The position numbers and the translations under genes are program-made. Below are positions 42,102-49,417 of a DNA stretch of 64,000 bases, one piece after another. Source of the DNA: Waddliaceae bacterium (lineage in GTDB: Bacteria > Chlamydiota > Chlamydiia > Chlamydiales > GCA-2709385); assembly GCA_002709385.1 (NCBI GenBank), contig PAQS01000019.1:124001-188000 (forward strand), read 5' to 3'. Each line of letters starts with the position of its first letter. Within the stretch, counting starts at the first letter, position 1. The notes beneath the pieces were generated by a model. The model saw only the letters and a list, made by a program, of their open reading frames with translations, ran no database searches and was not told the origin of the DNA.

Positions 42102-43217
42102 ATGACAAAACGCAATAACTACAAACCTTTTCTAGTTGTTACCTTTGTTTTGCTCTTCCTTTTCCTCACACCCAGCTCAAAGGTGAGCCAGCTTAGAAGC
42201 ACTGTGTTCACCTATTCTGCTTTTTTATGTAAACCTTTTTCAAAAATCAGAAACTATTTTAAAGAACCTACAACAGACTCTAGCAAAGCACCCTCGATTT
42301 CTCCCGAACTTCAAGCTCTCCAAATTGAAAACGAACAATTAAAAGAGAGTTTAGTTTTTTTGCAAAAGTGGTGCATTCACATGCAAAGTGAAAATGAAGA
42401 AGCAAAAAAAAATCTAGAAATGAATACATTTCGAGATAGATTACAACCTAACACTCAAGCCTTGCCTGCTCGGGTTATTTTACGAGAAAATCGTTCTTGG
42501 AGTTCTTTCATTTGGATTGATACTGGTTCAGAAAATAATACAGACCCTCTTCATCCAGTCATTGCAAAAGACAGTCCTGTCGTTGTAGGAAATACCTTAG
42601 TAGGAATCGTAGAATCCGTTGAAAAACAAAAGTCAAAAGTCCGATTATTAACAGATAATCGCCTTAAACCTTCTGTACGCGTAGCTAGAGGCTCACTTCA
42701 AAAACAAGAAATCCAAAATCACATACAAGCACTACTTCAATCAAATAAAGAATCCAAAGTCCCACTACTCACAATAGAAGCAAGAGAAGAACTCAAAGAA
42801 TTACAAAGAGAACTAGGCGAAGAAACTCATACCGTATTTCTTGCAAAAGGAGAAATACACGGATCGAAAGAAGGCCTGTATCGAAGTGTTTCTAATATTT
42901 TGAAAGGGACAGGTTTTAACTACGAGTACAACGACTCTCTTGGTCTAGCTAGAGATCTCCGTAGTGGTATTCCAAAAAATGAAAATCTTTTTTCAGGAAA
43001 AGCTGTTGATCTAATTAGAGAAGGGGACTTACTGGTTACCAGTGGTTTAGATGGTTTCTTTCCACCGGGAATACACGTCGGAATTGTTACTTATGTAGAT
43101 AAACTGCAAGAAGGACAAGCTACCTATGCAATCGAAGCCAGAGCTGCTGTAGGGAATATAAATGATTTACATACAGTTTTTGTACTCAGCCCTCTTACAA
43201 CAAACATTTTAAACTAG
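42102..43217 (+). CDS. mreC: Rod shape-determining protein MreC
   Basis: A 371-residue bitopic protein: short cytoplasmic start, one membrane helix (about 8-27, 'PFLVVTFVLLFLFLTP'), a coiled coil (about 62-100), and a two-lobed periplasmic beta domain. The MreC wording is present in 'ARVILRENRSWSSFIWIDTG', 'VVGNTLVGIVESVEKQKSKV' with RLLTD, and 'GDLLVTSGLDGFFPPGIHVG'. An insertion of about 100 residues (about 205-300) splits the two lobes and is not seen in usual MreC (about 280-360 residues). MreC scaffolds peptidoglycan synthases with MreB, which in chlamydiae acts in division. GGAAG precedes the ATG. Confidence 0.85.
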   Translation: MTKRNNYKPFLVVTFVLLFLFLTPSSKVSQLRSTVFTYSAFLCKPFSKIRNYFKEPTTDSSKAPSISPELQALQIENEQLKESLVFLQKWCIHMQSENEEAKKNLEMNTFRDRLQPNTQALPARVILRENRSWSSFIWIDTGSENNTDPLHPVIAKDSPVVVGNTLVGIVESVEKQKSKVRLLTDNRLKPSVRVARGSLQKQEIQNHIQALLQSNKESKVPLLTIEAREELKELQRELGEETHTVFLAKGEIHGSKEGLYRSVSNILKGTGFNYEYNDSLGLARDLRSGIPKNENLFSGKAVDLIREGDLLVTSGLDGFFPPGIHVGIVTYVDKLQEGQATYAIEARAAVGNINDLHTVFVLSPLTTNILN

Positions 43218-43250
43218 ATCTCTCTATAGATTTACTGTTATAGTTTATTT

Positions 43251-44261
43251 ATGAAATTTTTTGTATCTGGACATAAAGGCTATATTGGAGCTCAGCTTCT
43301 TCCTTTACTAAAAGCCGCTGGCCACCATGTTACTGGCTGTGACCTTGGATTGTATTCTGGCTATGAGTGGTGTGATCTTCCTCAGGCTGACTTCGAGCTT
43401 TGCTGTGATATACGCCAGCTAAGTGAAGATGATCTTATCGGCCATGACTGTGTGATTCACCTTGCTGCCATTAGTAACGATTCTATGGAAAATATTGACT
43501 CGCACTTAACCTCTCGCATTAATTGCGATGGAGCTTTAAGGGTGGCTAAATTGGCTAAAGCTGTCGGAATCCGCCGCTTTATTTTCCCCAGTAGCTGCAG
43601 TATCTACGGTCATTCTTCTGGTTCTGCTCTAGATGAAGCAGCTCCTTTTCATCCTTTATCAGCTTATGCCCAATCAAAAATTCAAGCTGAAGCTATGATA
43701 CGAGAATTAGCAAGTGAAAATTTTTCGCCAACATTTTTGCGATTCGCTACAGCTTACGGCTATTCTCCAAGCCTAAGATTAGATTTTATGGTTAACAATT
43801 TACTAGGCTATGCCTTCGCAGAAAATCATATACAGGTTTCTACTGATGGAACTCCTTGGCGTCCAATTATCCACTGTGTCGATATCGCCCGAGCGCTTCT
43901 AGCTTTTAGCGAATGTCCTCGTGTATTCATTCACAATCGTAGTGTAAATATTGGATCTGATGAACAAAATTTTCAAATTTGTGATATTGCTAACCAGGTT
44001 TCTAAATTGAGTAATTGCCCATCAATTCAATACAGCGCACACTCTATGACACTGCCCCCAAGAAACTATCGTGTAAATTTTAGCTTATTCAGACAACTAC
44101 TCCCAAATTTCACATTTAAATTTGATTTAGAAAAAGGCCTAGAAGAGCTTTATCAAGAATTGAAGAACCGTCCTTTATCACATCATGACTTTACTGGTCC
44201 TAAGTTCAACCGTTTCCGAGGTTTAAAAGAACGTTTGCACCTTCTTACTCTCCCAGTTTAA
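43251..44261 (+). CDS. NAD-dependent nucleotide-sugar epimerase/dehydratase
   Basis: A 336-residue extended short-chain dehydrogenase. The NAD-binding motif 'VSGHKGYIGAQLLPLLKAAG' opens the protein. 'VIHLAAISNDSMENID', the catalytic 'FPSSCSIYGHSSG' and 'YAQSKIQAEAMIRELA' (Tyr-x3-Lys), and 'LRFATAYGYSPSLRLDFMVN' follow. The last 40 residues are a basic tail. Family members epimerise or dehydrate nucleotide-linked sugars for lipopolysaccharide or glycan synthesis; the substrate cannot be read. It lies 40 bases ahead of a glycosyltransferase gene and probably works with it on an envelope sugar. Confidence 0.88.
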   Translation: MKFFVSGHKGYIGAQLLPLLKAAGHHVTGCDLGLYSGYEWCDLPQADFELCCDIRQLSEDDLIGHDCVIHLAAISNDSMENIDSHLTSRINCDGALRVAKLAKAVGIRRFIFPSSCSIYGHSSGSALDEAAPFHPLSAYAQSKIQAEAMIRELASENFSPTFLRFATAYGYSPSLRLDFMVNNLLGYAFAENHIQVSTDGTPWRPIIHCVDIARALLAFSECPRVFIHNRSVNIGSDEQNFQICDIANQVSKLSNCPSIQYSAHSMTLPPRNYRVNFSLFRQLLPNFTFKFDLEKGLEELYQELKNRPLSHHDFTGPKFNRFRGLKERLHLLTLPV

Positions 44262-44300
44262 TATTCCAAATAGTATGAGGTATTAAAAAGTGAGGGTCTC

Positions 44301-45254
44301 GTGGAAAATTCCAAAAAATTAAGCATTGGAATTGCTGTTATTTCTGCTGCAGACCGAGAACATATAGAGCACTCTATTCCTCCTTTAATCGATTCTCACC
44401 TCGAACCTAAAGTACTCCTAATTAACACATCTTCGAACGATGGAACGGTAGAAGAAGCTGAAAATTTAGGCGTAGAAACTATTACAATTCCTAAAAGCCA
44501 CTTTAATCATGGTTCCACTCGTGAAATGGCTCGAAGCGTCTTAGATACTGATATTGTGATCTATATGACCCCCCGAACATATATTCTCGATCATGAAGTT
44601 CTTCCCGCTCTTATTGCTCCACTACTAAAAGGCGAAGCAGCAGTAAGTTATGGTCGACAAATTTCTCACAAAGACGCAGATTTCTTCGCTCGCTTTGTAC
44701 AAGATTTTAACTTTCCTACAAAGTCACACATTAGAAGCATTAAAGATGTTTCTAAATACGGACCGTATACTTTTTTTTGTTCTAATCATTTTGCAGCTTA
44801 TCGAAATGATGTCTTAGACAAAATAGGTGGAATTCCAAGTACTTTAAGTGCAGAAGATATCTGTACAACGGCAAAAATTCTCATTAAGGGATATAAAATC
44901 GCCTACGTTGCTGAAGCCATGGTGAAACAATCTCAAAATCATACCATTGAAGATGAGTTTCGTTTTCATTTTGATCAAGGGTATGTACGACGAGAAAATC
45001 ACAGTATACTTAAGTATGCTGGTTTACACGAGATCCGCAAAAAGCATTATTCATTGAAGCTCATCGGTGCTGTAGCAAAAGAAGAACCTCTTCTTCTTCC
45101 CTTTGCTTGCGCTTATATTGCTAGTCAATGGTTAGGATTTATTATGGGACAAGCAAGCCACCAAGCACCTCTATGGCTAAGAAAATTTATGTCTTCTCAA
45201 GAAGAATACTGGACTTCTGATGACTTCATTAAAACACTGAAGAAAAATGCCTAA
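44301..45254 (+). CDS. Family 2 glycosyltransferase, rhamnosyltransferase-like
   Basis: A 317-residue GT-A glycosyltransferase with a GTG start preceded by GAGGG. The N-terminal nucleotide-sugar fold shows 'LLINTSSNDGTVEEAENLG' and 'FNHGSTREMARSVLDTDIVI'; the 'HGxTR..a' wording is typical of rhamnosyltransferase-type enzymes. 'GRQISHKDADFFARFV' and 'FCSNHFAAYRNDVLDKIGGI' with AEDICTTAKIL hold the catalytic acidic residues. It probably adds a sugar to lipopolysaccharide or another surface glycan, with the upstream epimerase. Its stop codon lies inside the start of a short broken reading frame. Confidence 0.85.
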   Translation: MENSKKLSIGIAVISAADREHIEHSIPPLIDSHLEPKVLLINTSSNDGTVEEAENLGVETITIPKSHFNHGSTREMARSVLDTDIVIYMTPRTYILDHEVLPALIAPLLKGEAAVSYGRQISHKDADFFARFVQDFNFPTKSHIRSIKDVSKYGPYTFFCSNHFAAYRNDVLDKIGGIPSTLSAEDICTTAKILIKGYKIAYVAEAMVKQSQNHTIEDEFRFHFDQGYVRRENHSILKYAGLHEIRKKHYSLKLIGAVAKEEPLLLPFACAYIASQWLGFIMGQASHQAPLWLRKFMSSQEEYWTSDDFIKTLKKNA

Positions 45255-45417
45255 AGAGGAAACCGTTCCCGACTTTCTACCACCTATCATCAATCCTCAT
45301 GAGTAATATCTGTTCAATCATCATAAATTCAAAGAACTAGACTCCCAAATCTCGAGCCTAGTTCATGAAGAAGTTAATAACATTGAACTTCATATCGATG
45401 ATGAGAACTGGGAATAA
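45247..45417 (+). pseudogene. Short 56-codon frame broken by one stop codon
   Basis: An ATG at 45247 overlaps the glycosyltransferase stop (ATGCCTAA). The frame runs 19 codons ('MPKEETVPDFLPPIINPHE'), meets TAA at 45304-45306, then stays open for 36 more codons in the same frame ('YLFNHHKFKELDSQISSLVH' then EEVNNIELHIDDENWE) to TAA 45415-45417. The composition after the stop looks coding and amphipathic. The simplest reading is a small gene inactivated by a nonsense mutation; two short peptides or a sequencing error are alternatives. I do not recognise the product. Confidence 0.35.
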
Positions 45418-45439
45418 TACAAGTAACTCTCTAGATCTT

Positions 45440-46735
45440 CTATACTACCGCTAATGTATGTTCCTCTATCTTGCGCTCTCCAGAGTCACCTAGACCATTT
45501 TTCAAGTCTTTGTGGATACGATAGAAAGCAACGATACACAGTACCAAGGCAACAGAGAACAGCGCAGTATAAAAGTCTCCACTTTGCAGGAGCCCATCAC
45601 ATATCGTTGCTCCTATCACAAGTGTCGCATTCGCCAATACAGGTACACTACTAAACACAATAAGATCAATAGCGATCTTCGTTGATAACCTGTCCTTATG
45701 GCTAATACCGAAAAATGCTAGCTCCTTTAGTAGCACGAGCATACCAAGTAAAGCAAAAATAAACGCATTTTCCTGTCCTATCAGAAGCAAATCAGCCTGG
45801 GAAATTTGTGGATCTAGCAATAAACCAAAGATAGAAAAGCCAATCAGAAAAACTAATATTGTAACTAAGCCGCATACCCATGAAAACCACCTGGGACCAT
45901 TAACAAAGTAAAGAATAAGACCAATTAAAAGAGCTGGGACAAAGGAGCATAATACCGCACCCAACTCCCATGCTCCGCACATTCCCATTAAAGTAGCATA
46001 AGATGAGCTATCTGGAATCAAGCTCCGAACCTGCGCCTTGAAGAGTATTTCAGGAAATCTTTTCACATAGGCTATACTAAATACTACGACAGCTAAAGCA
46101 ATGGTGTATCCCCATTTAAGGTCTTTTCCTTTCTCGCGAAATCCCAATTCGACATTCGTCAATCCCAAATATACAAGCAAAATAAGAAAGTTTAGGATGC
46201 TTGTAGCTGTGAGGGTAACTCCATATGTATCCGGATGAGCATAAGCCCAAATAATGAATCGAGAGGATATAAACAGGCCAATACTCACAAATAGAATCCC
46301 TATTACCGGGTACTGTATAGCAGCTGTCCCAAAGGTATATTCCTGATTCGCAAATCCCCAAACAAGAACCATAGGCACCAACATCGACATATTTGCCCAC
46401 AGATAGAACCCACCGATAAATTTGGGGTTTTCAATCAAAGAAGATTGAGTAAAAAACAGCCAAGCCAAACTTGCTAAAAACAAAGTATTGAAGGAGAAAA
46501 ATACTCTAAATACTCTTTTCGTATTACCATCCTTCGCTAATAACATCAGCAGCAAGCCAAGTACTAATGCCACGGGTACTACGCACGTTTTAAGCGTTGA
46601 GGCCATTTCAACAACTCCCTTCTCTACAATTACTCGATCACTCAAATCCCTTGTAACGGTGTAATTGACAAAGGAAAGCAGGAATAAAATGGACAGACCC
46701 AATAATAATATGGTGGATTGCTTCACTGATTTCAT
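45440..46735 (-). CDS. Nucleotide transporter (ATP/ADP translocase) family protein, short divergent form
   Basis: A 431-residue protein with about 11-12 membrane helices. The opening 'SFVNYTVTRDLSDRVIV' matches 'FNYTiLRdtKDtLvv' of the Npt/Tlc ATP/ADP translocases. 'LVWGFANQEYTFGTAAIQYP' matches 'lfWgFANqit...eA.rfYP', and 'LVLLKELAFFGISHKDRLST' matches 'dat.KEmaf.pLd.e.K.KgKaaiD'. These carriers import ATP or other nucleotides from the host in chlamydiae and rickettsiae. The protein is shorter than the usual 500-530 residues, so substrate and activity are uncertain. It is alone on the minus strand, between a broken small frame and a degenerate tRNA, which suggests acquisition or duplication. 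Confidence 0.75.
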   Translation of the reverse strand: MKSVKQSTILLLGLSILFLLSFVNYTVTRDLSDRVIVEKGVVEMASTLKTCVVPVALVLGLLLMLLAKDGNTKRVFRVFFSFNTLFLASLAWLFFTQSSLIENPKFIGGFYLWANMSMLVPMVLVWGFANQEYTFGTAAIQYPVIGILFVSIGLFISSRFIIWAYAHPDTYGVTLTATSILNFLILLVYLGLTNVELGFREKGKDLKWGYTIALAVVVFSIAYVKRFPEILFKAQVRSLIPDSSSYATLMGMCGAWELGAVLCSFVPALLIGLILYFVNGPRWFSWVCGLVTILVFLIGFSIFGLLLDPQISQADLLLIGQENAFIFALLGMLVLLKELAFFGISHKDRLSTKIAIDLIVFSSVPVLANATLVIGATICDGLLQSGDFYTALFSVALVLCIVAFYRIHKDLKNGLGDSGERKIEEHTLAVV

Positions 46736-46887
46736 GACGACTCATAAGGTTGCTAGAAAAAGAGAAAGTTATAATTAATCAAAAAATTTCAGTGAAGTAA
46801 TTTTTATTTATCATTTTGAAAAGCGAAGGGCCAGGTAGGAAATGTGACTACCTCTCGAAACCTGAAAGCTTCGAAGAAATGAGTATC

Positions 46888-46960
46888 TGCCCAAAGCCAG
46901 AATCGAACTGACGACCTTCGCATTACGAATACGCAGATCTAACAAGCAAACTATTCAAAT
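46888..46960 (-). pseudogene. Degenerate tRNA-Thr(CGU)
   Basis: The minus strand has an intact 3' half of a tRNA: anticodon arm GCGTA-TTCGTAA-TGCGA (anticodon CGT, threonine), variable AGGTC, T arm GTCAG-TTCGATT-CTGGC, acceptor TTTGGGC, discriminator A. Counted to 73 bases, the 5' half keeps only a decayed D arm (about 12 of 18 bases agree with TAGCTCAGTTGGTAGAGC; the G18-G19 pair and A14 are lost). Its acceptor ATTTGAA pairs with the 3' side only by wobble plus one mismatch. Probably a pseudogene or an integration scar; a functional but odd tRNA is less likely. Confidence 0.6.
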
Positions 46961-46988
46961 TGAACAAACACAAAATTTTAAAACATCC

Positions 46989-47609
46989 TTACTTTAAACG
47001 AGCGACAAGGTTCGAGCATTCTTTGTCTAAATGAGGCTCTACTAAACCTAAGAGCTCTATTCGTGATAAGATAATTTCTTTCCAAGTTCCATCTGGATCT
47101 TTTCGGCCTAAATAGACCAACTCAGCCAAAAGATCGATACAAGTAGCAAGCTCTACCCGTTTTTGCTCTTCACTTAAGGCATTTACCATTCCAAAATGAA
47201 CACCTCTCAGTGTAATTAGAAACTGTACGTACTCTTCTCCAAAACGAGAACAAATTTCAGAAAATGAAAGATCAACACTAGATTGCGAAGAATAAAATAA
47301 AGCTCCTAAAAGAACTAAAAGTTGCTTTTCTTCAGCAAATGTTACTAAATGATCTAAAGTACGAATGCTGTGAATCAATGCAGGACTCGAGTTCTTGTCT
47401 TCTCGTAAGCTCTTTTGTAGCTGAAATGCAATATACTCTAATGCTTCTGCAAATATTCTGAGATCTCTCTCAGATAGAAACTTAGAAACTGCACCCATTA
47501 AATGGTCATAAGCATGCATAACGACGCTAGCCCCTCTTCCAGGAGCTTGTAGTAAATAAACAGAGCACATGGCCCTACTTTCATCAAGAAACTCTTCAAG
47601 TGATTGCAT
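46989..47609 (-). CDS. Unknown helical protein downstream of recD, degenerate HD-like
   Basis: A 206-residue all-helical soluble protein. Residues about 105-145 ('LLVLLGALFYSSQSSVDLSF' then SEICSRFGEEYVQFLITLRG) follow the pattern of the HD domain of RelA/SpoT-type hydrolases ('aAlLHDvvEDt.vt.eei...FG.eva.lV.gvt'), but the catalytic His-Asp pair is replaced, so any enzyme activity of that type would be lost. The similarity is by eye and weak. It lies 15 bases after the recD stop on the same strand, the last gene of the recC-recB-recD operon. Function unknown. Confidence 0.6.
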   Translation of the reverse strand: MQSLEEFLDESRAMCSVYLLQAPGRGASVVMHAYDHLMGAVSKFLSERDLRIFAEALEYIAFQLQKSLREDKNSSPALIHSIRTLDHLVTFAEEKQLLVLLGALFYSSQSSVDLSFSEICSRFGEEYVQFLITLRGVHFGMVNALSEEQKRVELATCIDLLAELVYLGRKDPDGTWKEIILSRIELLGLVEPHLDKECSNLVARLK

Positions 47610-47624
47610 ACTTTATCTATCCAT

Positions 47625-49415
47625 TTACTCTTTCTGCATCCGAGAAGCCATCGCAGATACATGAGTAGATTTTTGAGCTACCATACTTTCAAAAACAGCA
47701 TCTTCACCAATCAAAGTCAACTTCTTCTTTGCACGAGTAACTCCCGTATAGAGAAGTTCACGACCAAATACCTCTGCTCCATCAGGAAGTAAAAACAAGA
47801 CATGTTGAAATTCACTTCCCTGACTCTTATGCACTGAAATACAAAACGCCCACTCAAACTCTGGTAAAAGAACAGCTGGAATCTTACGAATCCCTTCATC
47901 ATTACCTGCTAAAAAATAAGCAAAAGCATCTCGGCTTCCTTGAATTTGCTCAGGACTCGTTCCATGGCTGCTTGCTAATAAGACACCCATTTGTCCGTTG
48001 AACAAACCTAATCCATAATGATTGCGTAAAATCATGATGGGAATCCAAATTGCCTCTGAGCGTTTTCGCTTTTTACGCAATTCTTCAAATAATAAATCAT
48101 TTACTCTATCAACACCAAAAACCCCTTTTCGCAAAGGAGACAAGAAGCGTGACTCTTCTAAACTCGACAGAGCTTCATGAGGAGATTGAAACGACTCAAA
48201 GACATGATGACGTTCAGCAAGCTTTAAAATATCTCGATCCGATTTCAAAGGATAAAAATCTACAACAGATCGCTCTGTTTTAGTCCAATGTACAGCAGCT
48301 TTACAATCTCCTGTATTGATCGCATCAGAAAGAGAAACAATCGTTTGAAACTCTGCACGCATACATTTTGCTAGAGGTTGTAAATTTTCCGCTGAAGAAA
48401 GTAACGCAAGAAAAGCTCCACCTATCTCAACCGGTGGTAACTGATGGGGGTCTCCAATTAATAAGAGACGAGAACCAGGTTTTAAAGCACTAAACAAATA
48501 GCTCATGATTTGTATATCAATCATGGAAGCTTCATCTACAAGAATAAGATCAGCATCAAGTAAACGAAGCTCTCCTCTCTTTCTTTTAGATACATCTAAT
48601 AATTTATGTAGTGTTTGAGCTTGAATTTCTGAGTCTGGTAGAAAACGATTTAAACTTGCCTGTAATTGAGCTGCAGCTTTTCCTGTGGGAGCTGCCATAG
48701 CAACTTGGAAATAGTTACCTCTACATTCAACATACTTGGAAAGTAAACGGACAAGGTGAGCTGCTGTGTAAGTCTTACCTGTACCCGGCCCACCTATCAA
48801 GAAGTTCAAAGTCTGTTTAGAAGCAGTGCGTATTACAGCTGCTTGCTCAGCTAATAAAATTGATGAGGACTCGAGTTCTTTTAACTCATTCTCAATACCG
48901 TTTTCATCAATAGATAGAAGTGGAATCGATCGAGAAAATTTTTGAACAGACTTGATTAAATTTCCTTCTATGCTCCAGTTTTTTGAAAAATAGTAATGTT
49001 GATTTTCTTCTTTAAAAATCTGACGATTGGCAACTGTAAAATCTCTTTCCTTCCACTGTTTTAGTCCTTGAAAAAGCAGTTTGATATATTTATCTGAAAC
49101 TATTTTTAGTCTTTCCTTACAGTTTTCTCCAAACTCTTCTAAATAGCGCTGTGTCCATAAATCTAAAGGCTGGGGATTACAAAACTCTTCATTAAGAAGT
49201 ACACATACATGCCCCTTTCGTGCAGCTTGAAATAGATAAAGAAAAAAGGCTGCCATTGCCTCAGAACAATCTTTTCCAAGAGATTTCTCAGCAATAATGA
49301 CATCATGATCTGAAAAGATTTTCAGCTCTCGTAGCTCCTCCAGAAAAGGCCAAAAGTAATTAGAAAATCTTTGATTTTTTTCTTTTTGAAATAACTCTTC
49401 TGCTAAGCCCAGCAT
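47625..49415 (-). CDS. recD: Exodeoxyribonuclease V alpha subunit RecD
   Basis: A 596-residue superfamily 1 helicase of the RecD type and normal length (about 600). Motifs: Walker A 'FLIGGPGTGKTYTAAHLVRL', Walker B 'LILVDEASMIDIQIMSYLFS', 'LLLIGDPHQLPPVEIGGAF', and the C-terminal 'FCISVHKSQGSEFQHVLFLL' with 'RELLYTGVTRAKKKLTLIGE'. RecD is the 5'-3' helicase of the RecBCD complex that processes double-strand breaks. It starts two bases after recB. In classical Chlamydia the recD genes lie away from recBC, so the linked arrangement here is different. Confidence 0.93.
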   Translation of the reverse strand: MLGLAEELFQKEKNQRFSNYFWPFLEELRELKIFSDHDVIIAEKSLGKDCSEAMAAFFLYLFQAARKGHVCVLLNEEFCNPQPLDLWTQRYLEEFGENCKERLKIVSDKYIKLLFQGLKQWKERDFTVANRQIFKEENQHYYFSKNWSIEGNLIKSVQKFSRSIPLLSIDENGIENELKELESSSILLAEQAAVIRTASKQTLNFLIGGPGTGKTYTAAHLVRLLSKYVECRGNYFQVAMAAPTGKAAAQLQASLNRFLPDSEIQAQTLHKLLDVSKRKRGELRLLDADLILVDEASMIDIQIMSYLFSALKPGSRLLLIGDPHQLPPVEIGGAFLALLSSAENLQPLAKCMRAEFQTIVSLSDAINTGDCKAAVHWTKTERSVVDFYPLKSDRDILKLAERHHVFESFQSPHEALSSLEESRFLSPLRKGVFGVDRVNDLLFEELRKKRKRSEAIWIPIMILRNHYGLGLFNGQMGVLLASSHGTSPEQIQGSRDAFAYFLAGNDEGIRKIPAVLLPEFEWAFCISVHKSQGSEFQHVLFLLPDGAEVFGRELLYTGVTRAKKKLTLIGEDAVFESMVAQKSTHVSAMASRMQKE

Positions 49416-49417
49416 AT

